Assembly: GCA_028622995.1 (NCBI GenBank)
Contig: JAJQJQ010000027.1
Span: 62,001 to 126,000 of the forward strand
Direction of reading: 5' to 3'
DNA from: Panagrolaimus kolymaensis
Taxonomy: Eukaryota; Nematoda; Chromadorea; Rhabditida; Panagrolaimidae
Length of the DNA: 64,000 bases
Shown here: in pieces, positions 10,288 through 22,295 of the stretch
Numbering within the stretch: the first letter of the stretch is position 1
How the letters are laid out: each line of letters opens with the position of its first letter
Made by a program: the position numbers and the translations under genes
The notes under the pieces: model-generated
Told to the model about the DNA's origin: nothing
The model's input: only the letters and a program-made list of their open reading frames with translations
The model's database searches: none

Positions 10288-11369
10288 TTTTCTTTTGAAT
10301 TGGCAGATCTGAAAGTTGAAGGAATGAAAAAATGATGAGAATAATAAAATTAAGTTAAAAGCTTGATGATTTTCTTAATGCTCGATAAAAACAAAAATCA
10401 TAGAAAAATTTTTAGCACACGAATATCGAAGCAAAGTAAATGGAGAAAGGCCAGAATATAAAAAAAACTTTAAAAAATTTATTTCCATAATTTCTAAGAT
10501 AAAAAAACACTTTTAATATTTACTAAAATCTGGAGATAAAGTACTTAGTTTACTAATAAATTTTTTATATTCCATTTATTCAAGCACCAAAGAAAGTCAA
10601 AATCACGGGAATAACTCAAAGTCGAGTCAAATAAAAGAAAAAAAGGAACTTCAATTATGGCTTTCATTAACCACGAAAAAAATAAAATGGTGATGTGACA
10701 AAAACAATGAAAAAAATTTTATTGTGAAAAAGCAAGCTGTTGATTGCTGTTGCAATCATAAACAACAACAACGAAAGAAAAAAAACCGCGTGCACTTGCT
10801 TGCTCTCAATAGAAGAAAAAAAAATTGTGGCGGGTCGATAAACACCAAGCAAGCAATACGTAACTTTAAAAACTTTATTTTTTCTTTGAGGAGATAAAGT
10901 AAAAAGTAAGGTAGGTTGTTGAGGGATATTATATAAGCCGTGGAAGAAATTTTTAAGCAAGGAAATAAGTTTTTGCTAAAACAAAAAACAGAACACTTGG
11001 ATATGATTTTTTTTTATTTTTAAAACAGAAAAGTGTGACGGGGAATTTCAATAACTATGCAGGGACAACAACATCCCGAAGATCCTTATTTCGAAAGTAA
11101 AAAATCAAAGAAAAATTAAGAAAATTTTTATTAAAAAAGAATAATTTTTTAAAACTTGAAAAATATAGCAAAACAAAATACATATTGAAAAACATTTAGA
11201 TAAAAAATTTTTATAAACTTATAGTTCTCTCAACGAACGTTTAATGCGGGGCAAAAATAAATTTTAAAATAAAAAAGCTATTCGCGCAACTATTTCCCGC
11301 TTTTTTCCATTTTCAATATTTCCTTGCTTGGCTTTACTTTTATTTTTTTAGTTTCAAAGTTAATTAAAA
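10288..11369. promoter_or_regulatory. Divergent intergenic region with TATA-like site
   Basis: Contains the promoters of the small mitochondrial-type gene (-) and the RRM-like gene (+). A TATATAAG motif lies at about 10931-10938 on the plus strand. About 110 bp downstream of it a TTTTAAAACAG acceptor-like site precedes an isolated 20-codon frame beginning MQGQQHPEDPYFES (11057); this could be a 5' leader exon or a uORF and is not called as a gene. A TTTTTTTAG site ending at 11350 lies 20 bp upstream of the RRM-like gene ATG and is a likely spliced-leader acceptor. Confidence 0.4.
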
Positions 11370-12874
11370 ATGATTTACAAATATGGTGTTATTTGTTCGG
11401 TTAAAAATGAAAATAATATCACTGAAAAAGTTGTGTAAGTCTCACTTTTTTTTCTTAGCTTCCCAGAATTTTTTAAACCTATCAAATTTTCAGTGATTTT
11501 TTTCATTGGATGCTACCAAATTTATCTGAAAATGCTGAAAAATTAATGCTCATCCGAGAATTTTATCGTGAACCAACTTTTGTATTTCGTTGTGATCCAG
11601 AGCAACGTAACCAAGTTGAAGCGGCTTATGCTCGAGCTGAACTTGAATATCCTCAAGTTTTATTTGTTTTCCATATTTTACCTTATCGAAATTCAAAGGA
11701 ATTTTGTTGGTTAAAAGAATGCTCAAAAAAGCATTGGCAAATTGGACAAGGAATTTTAGTTGAAAATATTTTCAGCAAATTTGAAAATGCTCCATTGCAT
11801 AATGTTTTTGCTAATATGAATCAATATATGTCAAGGCGTTTACATGAAATAATGAGTAAAAAAAGGTTTTATTCAAACAATTTTAAAGAGTAATAAAAAA
11901 TAATGAATGGAAAACTTTTTTTAGACCTGAAAATAAAAACCGTGTTTTATATGTTAATTCTGATAAAGCCCTCAATGCTGGTGGAAGACATGAAGAAATT
12001 GCGGATTCTGTTCGACTCGTTTTGCACAGTTAGTTTTATACTTTCTTTTTTTCTTACAAAAAACAACTTCGAATGAATAAAATTGAAAAGTTTTTCATGA
12101 GCGATATATTTTTCTTTTTGTTAAGAATCAAAGACAAGAAAATGTCTGCTTTTAATCGAGTCTAAAACTTTGAGATCTTAAATTAAAAATTTTTATCGGC
12201 AGAGATTTTTTCAGAAAAAAAAAGGTTTTAAATGAAATATTTAATATTCATAACGCAGCATTAGCGACTAGAAGAGTAAAAAGTTTTAATACCGAAAGCT
12301 CAAAACTCTGCTTCGGTTCGTTGCTTTTTTTTATGAAGAAAGCGAACAATTTTTGTAAGATTCTCAAAAATTCTTTGAAAGTTTTTTATTTAAGAAAAAT
12401 GCTTGCTTTGAAACATTTTCCGGTTATTAACATTTTAAATTAAAAAATAAGTGTATTTGCCTTTTTTTTAAAGAAAAAGTTCTCCCATAATTTTTCCATC
12501 CTCTTTTTTTCACACATTTCAAATCCATATTTATAAATTTTTTAGATACTCGCTTTATCACAAATGATGAACAACCAATGAATACTATCATTGCATCGGG
12601 TTATCCCCCATCATATACAAATTCAAATATCATTTCATTATTTGATAAACTTCATATTCGTACTCTTCAAGCTATTCGACCCAATGCATGTTTCATTGAA
12701 TTTGAAAATGATTTACAAGCGGTTCAAGCTTTACTCAATCGACATGGTTTCGATCTTGGTGGAGGATATTATTTGGATCTTCAACCCACAACTTCCACCC
12801 TTCGTAAACGTGTTTTAGAAGCTAAAACACTTTGGCAAAAATTGGGTATCGCTGAAAAATTCCCTTACGCTTAA
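11370..12874 (+). CDS. Unrecognised protein with RRM-like C-terminal domain
   Basis: Four exons (11370-11434, 11494-11865, 11925-12028, 12546-12874) encode 289 aa. The N-terminal about 145 residues form a compact mixed alpha/beta region with many aromatics (FFHWMLPNLSENAEKLMLI and FCWLKECSKKHWQIGQGI). A short linker (MSKKRPENKNRVLYVNSDK) follows. Residues about 191-258 look like an RNA-recognition motif: a first strand IIASGYPP, a helix SNIISLFDKL, a strand with aromatics ACFIEFEN, a helix QAVQALLNRHG and a final strand YYLDLQP. The RNP signatures are weak, so RNA binding is inferred from pattern only. Exon 2 uses a GTTTTA donor; the last intron is 517 bp. The protein ends in a basic helix. 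I do not recognise the N-terminal domain. Confidence 0.75.
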
Positions 12875-15800
12875 TTTTGTTTTTTAAAAATTCAATTTGC
12901 TTTTATGCATTTGAAACTTTTGTTTATGGCTTTTTTTATTTAATTTAATCGTTTTTTTATTGGTCGTTTTTATTTATTTTTCTTCTTTTATTATTGGATA
13001 ATAAAATCTAAGAAAAGCAGCAGATTTCTTAGCACTCTTGCTTTAGCCTCACTAAGAATAATTCTTACTAAAAATTCTTTATTAACTCCAGTTTACTTTA
13101 ACAAATGAAAAGTATTTACAAAAAGTTTTTACTGTTCACATCTCCAAAAGTAATTTCATCAACAGTAAGGAACAAGGAAAATAAAACCAAGAGAAATTTT
13201 TTGAAACTTTATTTAAAAAAACTAAGCTCGAATTAAATTTGAAGGAATTAATTATTAATATCTTTAAATAAAATAATAACCTAAGCTTTTAAGAAAGTAG
13301 TTTACTTTAAACAATAATAAAATATTTTTGTTACTGCACAAAAATGATAATAATAGAAAATTTTAATTTTAGCTTAATTTTCTACAATACATGTGATAGT
13401 AATAAGAAAATTTAATTATTATTTAAAAAAAGTTGCTTTTACAAAAATTAACGTTAATTAGTTTCTTTAGGAATTTTTTTCTGTTTGCTTGCGTAAATTG
13501 TTATGTAATAATATAATTATGGACTTTTGCTCATTTTTTCTCTCTTCAAAATATTAAATCACAAAATTTTGCAATTGACTGATTATGATTTGTTACCTTC
13601 CAATAATTCCTAAACCTGCCTCATTATTTTTTATTGATTCATATTTTAAAACAAAACACTTTATTATTGTGCTATTTATAATTTTCTCCAAATCCAAAAG
13701 ATAATCAAAGACAAACAACATATAAAAAGATGAAAAATGATGGCACAACCGTCGCCACCACTTGCTTGTCAACAACGATAATAAATTCTTGTTGTGGTTG
13801 CTGCTCCTTGTTGCTGCTTCAAAAATTAAAAGGAAAAAGATTATAAAAAATTTGCAATGGCAGCTGTTAGTCTTCTTTTTTTGTGTTTTAAAAAAAAGTG
13901 ATTAAAGAGACATCTGGTTCTTCTTTTTTTCTTTTCATTTTTTATATCTCTTCTTTAACTGGCTTTAAGATAATAAAAAGAAAAGCTAACACAGAGGTTT
14001 TTAAAAGAAAAGAAGATTTATTTGAAACATTATTTATTTTATCTTTGTTTTTTATGGAATGAGTTTTTTGAGGAGCTTGAAAACACATTTATTTGAGAAG
14101 CAGCTTTTTATAAAGATTGAAACAACGGAGGCATTTTTAATTTTTATTTCTCAAAATTTCTTCCTTGCAAATTTTTAAATTTTTTTCTGAATGTTAGCCA
14201 TTTCCATTTTTTCCTATTTAACTTTTTTTCCCGACCGTTTTAGAAAATAAAAATTTGACTCGTTTAAAAAAGGTTAATATTTGTGCAAATAGATGACTTT
14301 AAATTTCGGTGAAAACGATCGGCTGTTTTGCGCTGTTGAGTCTCCGTAATTTTCATCATTAAAAATAAAAAAAAACTTGAGAAACGTTTGAAGCTTCGAC
14401 GTGAATTTCTTTACACGTTTTTTATTTTTAGCAAGCTTGAGCTTCATATAAAATAAATGATAATTCTGATTACAAAGGAGTAACGATTTTTTGATCCAAA
14501 ATTGTCTTCATTTCTGTCGATGACTAAAAAATAGCTTCCTCTTCCTTTATTAAAAAGACAAGCAAGCTATAAACAAAACAAAAAATAAAGCTTCAAGCTT
14601 CAAGAAACGATGACGGCTGGAAGAAGAAAAGGAAAAAGGAGAAAACGAGCGAGAGAAAAAAAAGCGCAGCTCTAACTTATGTACTTGAGTCCAAAAAAGC
14701 TGCTAAAAACAAAAATATTTTTCTCGTCAGTCAGGGAAGTCCTTTTTCTTCCCTCTCCCATTTCTTTCTATTTTTCACTCACTGTGAGTTTATTTGTGAG
14801 TGAAAAAAAAAGTCTCGAGTAAGCAAGCACTTCGTTTTCCCGCCTTACTCGTTTATAGCCGTCGTCGCTACTTCTTTCGGTTGCTGCTGCTGGCTGAGCT
14901 TGGGTGTTGTCGCTTTTTGCCGTTGTTGTTGTCTTACTCGTTATCGTCGAAGGAAAAGGAAGGATGAAAAAGTCCGCTTCATTCTCGCCATCGCCACACG
15001 TTGCATTTTTTTGCCCTCACTCTTTATTTTATTTTTTTATCCTCCATCCACATCCATTCAATTTTTTTTCTTCATTTTTCCTCTTTCTTTTTCTCACACA
15101 ACTATTTTCATGCTCTATCTCATTTTTTTAAAAATTTCATTTTTTCCATTACATTTCGAAGAAAAAAAAATACTAAAAATTTAAAGAATAAAATAAAGTA
15201 GCGCCTTAAATGTTGTTTTTTGTTGTTTAGAGTCTGCAAAAATTATAAATTTATTTATTTTATTTTTTGAGTATTTTTAAGAATAAATTAGTTTTCTCAA
15301 TATTTTTGTTTTGTTGAAATATCCTTTTTCCTTTACTTTTGATAATCCTTTCTGTTTTTTTGTAAATATTTTTTTGATATTTAATTAAACAAAAAAACAT
15401 TTTTTTGCTAGCATGTAATTTTTACATTTCCTCTTTAGCACATTAGAAAAAACTTTTTAATGGATAATGTTTTTTTCTTTTTCTTGAGCCTTGCAAATTG
15501 GATTATACTGTTCCCAAAAGAAAACGAAATGAAGAAGAAAAAGTTTGCATTTGAGACTACTTTTCATGTTTGCCATTATTTGCATTGTAATTTTTTGATG
15601 TTTTTTTAAAATTTTCTTTTCATTTTTAATGGTGCAAACAAGAATCAACTTGAAGGAAAAAAGGTGTTAATCCATTTATTTTAACCTTGGTTGCTTTTTT
15701 GTTTGTTTGACCTTTTCCAAAAAACCCCATCCACGATTTTTTTTTTGTTGTCCATGGAAAATCAAAGTCCGCTAAAAATACACACTATGTTTTTGCTGAA

Positions 15801-17475
15801 CATTCCAATTTTTTTCCTTCTATTTTATATGATTCATTGTTTATCTCTCTCATAAATTTTATTGGTTATAACATGTTTGCTTTGTTTTTTTTTTTTGACA
15901 GATATTTTTAAAGTTTGAAGAATTTTATTTTAACAGCGGATCCGTTGTGTTAAATGATAAAAATGAAAAAATACGTGATTTTTACCACAAAAGATTTTTT
16001 GTCGCCTGCTTTTTTATTAGTTGAAATAGAAGAAGCAAGCCATCATAAACTTTTTATAAATTATAATTCATGATTCTTGGAAATAAATAATTTATCCCCG
16101 AAATCTCTCCACGAAAATTTTAATTAATTCACTTAAATTCTTTATTTTAGGTCCTTGATTTCAAGCATACTTGATAAAAAGTTGCATCGGGTTAATCAAA
16201 ATTTTCTATTTCTTTAGTATTCCATTATCTATGCCATTGCTCTAACACATAAAGAGGAGTATTTAAAAATTACATTTTACAACCCATTTTTCCAGCTACT
16301 TTTTTTCATCAACGTTAGAGCTATTATTTTTTTTATTTTTTTGAATGAGTAAACTATACCCTTGAGATAGATAGATGCATGTTGAAAAAGGCAAAGGCTT
16401 ACCACAACTAACTTTCACACTCAACAAATTTTTTTAGTTTGACTCAATAAAAAAGCTTTCCCATTTTTAGTCGATTTTTTTTTTGCGTTTGCTTCTTTCA
16501 AAAAAAAATGTGCTGCTTCTGAAGATGCATACATAAAAAATGAATTTTAAAAAAATGAAGAAGAAGAAGCGAACACTATTTTATTTTTTCCCATTTCTTA
16601 AATTGTCGAAGCCAAAAAGCTTTTTTCTTCAAAAATTGAGGGCAACAGCTTCTTGTAGCTTTTTAAACAAATGTTTTTTGGACCTTAAAGGTTTTTTTTA
16701 TTGGAAAGTTTGTTAAGCTTGAAAAAATTAAAATAATTCAAAAACTTTTATCTTTTTTTATCATTTGCTATCGGAAGATTTCAAAAATATTTTTTGTTGA
16801 TTCTTTCGAGAAAAAATCGTTTTTCGCTGTTTTTATTTTTAATTTTTTTTTATCCGTTTATCATTCTTCACAATTTTTTGTTTTTCATATTTTTTTTGTT
16901 GGTTCTTCTGTGAGACACCCTAAAAAAATAAATATATAATTTTTTTTCTTCTGCTTCCTGATATTTTTTTCCGGTAAACAAAAAAATCTGTCTGGTCGTT
17001 GGTCGTGGCTTTGACATTCATTTTTTTTTTGTGTTGGCTCTATTTATTATTTCTTATTTTTGACGGAAAATGCAGGAAAATAAGAAAGTTTTTAGTCATT
17101 TTTCATCTTATTATTTTTTTCTTTCCAAAAAGTTTTCTTTATTTCTTTCTTTTTTTTTCTTTTTCGTTTGGTTTATGAAGGGTTTGGGTCGATTCCATTG
17201 TCAGCTTCATTTATTTATTTATTTATTAGACAAACATTCGTTGGCGTCTTTTGAATTTAGGAAACGCTAACTGCAGAACTTAATGAAAAATTCAAACCAT
17301 TTTTTGGATTTTTTTTTGACCTTCCGTTAAAATTATTAATTTACATCTCGTTTTTTTCTTTTCTTAAAATAAAATTGATATTGTAATATTCGTAAAAATT
17401 TTTACACACACATTTAAAAGCTTTTTATTATAAAACTTTCTTTTTTAGACAAAAATTATTTTCCATCCAATAATA
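12875..17475. other. 4.6-kb gene-free, pyrimidine-rich stretch
   Basis: No believable gene. The frames here are Phe/Leu/Ser-rich products of T-rich DNA. A more GC-balanced patch at about 14620-15000, with many CpG, CGTCG and GCTGCTG motifs, looks like promoter/5' UTR DNA and may be a distal promoter of the Ig-domain gene at 17476. A short (TTTA)n run lies near 17208-17226. Confidence 0.45.
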
Positions 17476-19618
17476 ATGGGACCAGATAGAGGCAAAACAA
17501 AATGTTTAAATTCATTTCTCAATTTGTTATTAATATTTTTATTAAATTCTCTTTTAAATAATAATAATTTTGTTGGAGCTGAATTGCGAGCAAAAGGATC
17601 ACCTCATGGAGTTATTCAGGTTTGTTTATTATTTTCGCGCTCCCTCAAATGTCTTGGATCCAATTTTATTTTACCTCGATTAAATACATGCTTGCTTTTC
17701 GTTTCTTTTTTGTTGGTTTTTTTCGTGAAGTTATTATTTTTTAAAGTTTGAGTTTGCCCAATTCAAAAAGAAAAAAGGAAATCCATTATTTTTTTCTGTT
17801 TACTCATTTTTGAAAAAAAAATACTTTTTTTGGTTGTTTGAATAATTTCGATATTGAGTGGCAAATTGCAAGTCAAATATTACCCTAAAAAGGGAAAAAA
17901 AACAATGAAATATGAGAAGATATCTTTTGAAAGAAGAAAAGTTTTTCTGTTGGTATTGATAGAGAACATATTTTAATTAGAACCAGGAAATTCAAAAATA
18001 CAAGAAAAACAAAATTTCGCAAAAGCGCTAAAAAATTAACTAAAAGATGTTTAATTGAAAAAATAAATATTCAAATTTTTCTTTTGCTATTTTGGATAGC
18101 AAAATTAATAAATAAAATTTTACAACTTTTTCGTTTGCATCACCAAATTTTTCTCTTATTATTTAATTATTAAAACCACGTTTATTTTATTCGCCTGCTT
18201 TTTATCAGTAAAATTTTTTTCTTTTTCTAACTTTTTTCTTTTGAAATTAAATTATCTTCGTAAAAGCAAGCCCTTTTCCTTTCCAGGTTAAAGCAGGTAA
18301 ATCAATCGGTATGCCTCCTGCATTTGCATCCTCACCATTATCATTATGGTGTCAAGCGGTAATAAAAAATCATCCAGAACCAATAAAATTAATAAATGCA
18401 ACATTTACATCATCGAAAAAAACTACATATCGGGCTGAAATTATGGCTGATGGAGTTACAGCTAATTTAACGGAAGCTAAAATCCCTGTTACTGATGCAG
18501 GAAAATGGAAATGTGAAGTTACGACATTTGATGGAAAGCAAGCCGTTGGGTTTATTGATGTTTTTTGTAAGCATTTTTATAAATTATTCTATCTCAAAAA
18601 TGTTTATTCATGCTTTTTTGGACAATGATAGTAAACCATTTTATAAAATATTGTTACAAGTTTGTTACTATCATCCGTGGTGCAATTGTAACTCATTTTT
18701 GCAAATTTTGTTTTAAATTAGTTAATATCAAAAATTATTCAATTTAATAAATTAACTTTTTTTAGTGAGACCTATAGTATATTCACGACAAGCCATTCGA
18801 GTGGATCCCCATGAAACTTCAACTTTCCACTTTTCTGCATCGGGTATCACAATTTTAGAAGGTGAAGATACGCAACTCACTTGCCCAGTGGCTGGATATC
18901 CAAAACCTAAAGTTCATTGGAGAGTAGATGAAACTAAAATTATTGTAAGTTTTTTCCTCCAATTTTTTAAAACTTTTCGAGCTCTAAAACTTTTTTTTTG
19001 ATTTTAAACTAATTACTGTGCCTCAAAATGATTTTTTATTCTGGTTTATATTCGCTTAAATTTTCAGCCAAATCGACATTATTCATTTAATGATTCAACA
19101 TTAATAATTAAAAATGTTACATATGCTCTTGAAAAAACATATATTTGTGTAGCTGAAAATGATTATGTTGATCCCATTACAAAAAAGGATACCAAATTTG
19201 AATTATTTTTGGAAAGAAAATTACGTGTAAAAAGTATGTATTCAATGTCGTGTTTTAATTTTATATTACGACAAAATTAATTTTTAGATCCAATGGGATG
19301 GATATGGCCATTATTTTTAATTCTAGCTATATTAGTTGCCCTTGCAGTTGTAATAAGTATTTGTGAATTCTTTAAAAGAAATCGTGAAAGAAAATTGTAA
19401 GTTTTTCATATAAAAAAAATTATATGGCTTTCGAGCCCTGATTCTTTGTAATAAAAAGAAAGAAAGACGGATATCGTGTTAGAACTTTCAAAAACTATAA
19501 AATAATAAAAATTTATGCTTCTTTTTTTTCAACTCAAAAACAATGCTTTTAAAAATTAAGAACTGACTAAAGTTATTTTTCCAGAATTATAACTGAACCT
19601 GATCCAGATGATGAATAG
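17476..19618 (+). CDS. Basigin/neuroplastin-like two-Ig membrane protein
   Basis: Six exons (17476-17619, 18287-18566, 18766-18944, 19068-19233, 19288-19396, 19585-19618) encode 303 aa. An N-terminal hydrophobic core (about 11-27) is the signal peptide. Ig domain 1 has Cys70 in LWCQA and Cys124 in the DAGKWKCEV motif. Ig domain 2 has Cys181 in LTCPV, the Trp of VHWRV and Cys228 in TYICVAEND. The membrane segment (about 261-284, GWIWPLFLILAILVALAVV) ends with ICEFFKRNRERK. A Trp-Pro start and a Glu (283) at the inner end of the helix are features of basigin, neuroplastin and embigin, which chaperone monocarboxylate transporters and other pumps. The short acidic tail (EPDPDDE) also fits. Intron 1 is 667 bp. 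Family assignment is fairly sure; partner and tissue are not. Confidence 0.85.
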
Positions 19619-20400
19619 CCTCCAATTTCTCATTCAATCATTCAATGCCTTTCGTTATTTTCTTTTTTATTTAGTTTTTTAATTTTCCTTATCCTTATTC
19701 CTTCTCCATCTTCTTCTTAACATTCATTCTCCCTCCTCTTAAAGGACGACAATCAACAACAATGACCGAATCAGAATTAATCTTTTTTATTATTATTATT
19801 AATAATTACTTTACTTTTCTAAATTAAAATTTTTCTCTTGTTTTTTGTTCTTTGTAGTAGTTTCATTGTTTTTTTACAAATTTATAATAAAAGAATTTTT
19901 ACCTATGACATATTTTTAAAGCCCATGCTAATATCAAATCATTTTCTTCTTTCTATCTTTAGCGAATTCCAAAAATTGTTCTTGTTTGAAGTTTGGGGAA
20001 ATCACTAAATCATGCATAGTTGGAAATGATTCTCTGAGAGAAAGCAATCAACTTTAACTTTCTTCAAAGCCACACAATAATTGTTTTTTTCATAATCACT
20101 TTCATCATCGGTCGCCAAAGAAAAATAAAAAGTAAAACAATGAGAGAAGCGCAACCTTTTACAATTTCAAGTGGCATATAATTATCATTTAGAGGCATAA
20201 TTTGCAGGATGGCAAAGGCAGACAATAGACTTTCTTTTTTTCTTAAAAAATCCCAGACTAAATTTGCAGCCAAGGAAATCATTATCTCAACTTTCTCGTC
20301 TGAAAAGCATCTCTCAAACTTCCAGGATCTCAACGACAGAAATTAATATATATATTTTTTTATTTATTCAACTATCTTCCCAAAAAAGCAGACGACAACC
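19619..20400. other. Intergenic, Ig gene 3' UTR and next promoter
   Basis: The first about 270 bp are a T-rich 3' UTR with a poly(A) signal near 19888 (AATAAAAG). The rest shows no gene. A TATATATA run lies at about 20346-20353, 50 bp before the next start codon. Confidence 0.4.
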
Positions 20401-21157
20401 ATGAATATTTACTTCTCATCCATTTTTATTATTGGATTTTTGACTTTTGCAAATTCTGAATATGTTGGAAGAGCTTCACCCAAATTTCGAAATAATAATT
20501 TTGATGATGATGATGTTGATTTTGATGTAGCAACTACTTTTCCACCATCAACCAGTAGCATCGCCAATGAAACTGAACCTGATACTGAAGTTGAAAAAGT
20601 AAATTGTTTTTTTCTAAATTTTTTCTTAGTTTTTATTTTCATTTTTTAAGGTTCGACTTTGTACTTGCACTGAATCAGATGAATGCATTGCAGAAGCATA
20701 TAAATCATTTACCGCTTGTCGAATGTCTTGCAAATCACAATTGGGATATTTTGGTTCTGAAACGGATGAATATGTTCGCTGCTTTGGATTCAATCAAAAT
20801 GGAGCAAATTTAATTAATGCATGCCTCAAAGATAATATTCAAGGTTTTTGCTCAAATTCAACGACAACAAATAATTTAAATATTGAAAAACCAAATTATT
20901 TTCAAAATGTCGAAGATGAAGAAGAAAGCAGCGGAATGGAAATAATTAAAACTTTGAAAAGCTTTCATACTTGCGCCGGAGCATGCTTGAAGCAACACAT
21001 TCTTTCATGCTATGATCGAAAAAATTGTGGAGTCGTAGTTCCTGAAAATCATGATATTGGCAAAGTTGCTTTATTCTGTCCTTCCCTCAAATCCACTGTT
21101 TATGCCACCACTCTCAAAGCTCTTCCATGTATTACTTATCGAAGTTATTTTGGTTAA
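20401..21157 (+). CDS. Secreted Cys-rich protein
   Basis: Two exons (20401-20598, 20651-21157) encode 234 aa. Residues 1-19 are a signal peptide (hydrophobic core SIFIIGFLTFA). An Asp-rich and Ser/Thr-rich spacer follows. The mature region has about 13 Cys residues arranged as CTC, C, CxxxC, C, C, C, then after an acidic spacer CxxxC, C, C, C and C. The paired CxxxC helices and the spacing recall nematode secreted domains such as the CPG4-type chondroitin-proteoglycan domain, but I cannot confirm that. There is no membrane anchor. A likely extracellular or eggshell/cuticle role is inference. The intron is 52 bp with a TTTTTTAAG acceptor. Confidence 0.75.
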
Positions 21158-22295
21158 TTTTGGAGCTCTTAAATTATTATATTTTTTTATTTGTGCCTTT
21201 TATTATTTGTATTTTTTGTTTAGTGTGAAAGAATTCTTATTTATTTATTTAGTTTGATTTGATTTTGTTTTTTTTCTTCTTTGATAAAAATGTTTATTTG
21301 TCTTTTTCCCAATTCGAGCATACATACTTCAACAAAAAAGGTTTAGTGAATGGAAAATTAATGCAAAAATTCAAGCGGATGATGTCATAGTGTCGGCAGA
21401 TTTTTTGAAGATAATGCCAGAAAAAAACTTTTGTTGATAAGAGTTGAGTACAATTTATGGTTTTTAGTTATAAAATAAAATTTAGTAAAAGCTTACTTTC
21501 TTTGCCGCTTTATTTTCAGCTTTTGCTTGTTTTTTTGTTGCATCTTTTTGCTTTCCTTAAATATTTATAATAAACTCTAGCAATTATTAATATAACTTTC
21601 CTTTTATTATCACGTCGTAATTTCCATTCCCGTTCTGCAAAATTAAGGCGTTCACGCTGTTGTTGAGTTTAAGGCTGGAGCAGCTTTAGATTAGATAGCT
21701 CACCATATTTAGCTTTAATGGTTTTACGGCTTATGAATCAGATTCATAAAAATTCATTAAAATTAAATATGACTGCAAAAGAAAAAACTCATTTACAAAA
21801 TATTTGCATTCTTTTTTTTTTGAACGCGGTTACAAAAAAAATGGATAAATTATTAAAAGCATTTTAAACCAACTATTCATTCGCATTTCTTGTAAACTGA
21901 ATGAAAATCATCACAATAGATTTTTGTAAATATTCTCCGGCAACGGCGTTATTCTTTATCTCTAAAAACCTTTTTTCTTATAAAAAAGTAAAAAAGCATC
22001 TTTTCATTTTTTGTTTATATGTTTTGATGCAAATGTTCACATTCAAATTTTTCATAACTGTTTATAAAAAAATAAATGTGAATGAAGAATTATTATGCAA
22101 AAACTTGAAAATGATAACCTCGAAATAATAAGTACAATCAATGAACAAATGCAAAAGCAAGTATTAGCGAACATCAAAATTTGCAAAGTTAAAAAATACA
22201 AAATACAATCCATGATAAAAAGAACTTTATTAGCAACGTCAAAAATCCAAAATCACAAAGAAATAAATTCATTCAACGTTTATAACTATAACAAA
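21158..22295. other. Intergenic between convergent genes
   Basis: Lies between the 3' ends of the Cys-rich gene (+) and the zinc-finger gene (-). The only coding-like material is the broken minus-strand fragment at about 21495-21740. The plus-strand frames from 21901 onwards are Lys/Phe-rich noise and antisense to the zinc-finger 3' end. Confidence 0.5.
21495..21740 (-). pseudogene. Possible gene remnant, basic helical segment
   Basis: On the minus strand one frame reads SRKTIKAKYGELSNLKLLQP, a stop, then TQQQRERLNFAEREWKLRR and DNKRKVILIIARVYYKYLRK. After a short run of A it continues in a second frame as ATKKQAKAENKAAKK. The amino-acid mix is clearly protein-like and basic-helical, but it has one stop, one frameshift, no start codon and no convincing flanking splice sites. 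It could be a decayed piece of a nuclear or chromatin protein; the family is not recognised. Confidence 0.3.

Noticed and set aside
10667..10960. 97-codon minus-strand frame
   Set aside because: Phe/Leu-rich, overlaps the probable promoter and TATATAAG site, with no conserved features.
11057..11119. Short frame MQGQQHPEDPYFES as a first exon of the RRM-like gene
   Set aside because: Splicing to the next acceptor puts it out of frame with the downstream ATG; it may be a uORF or leader exon.
14900..15201. Three overlapping plus-strand frames
   Set aside because: Pyrimidine-rich low complexity; more likely promoter/5' leader DNA.
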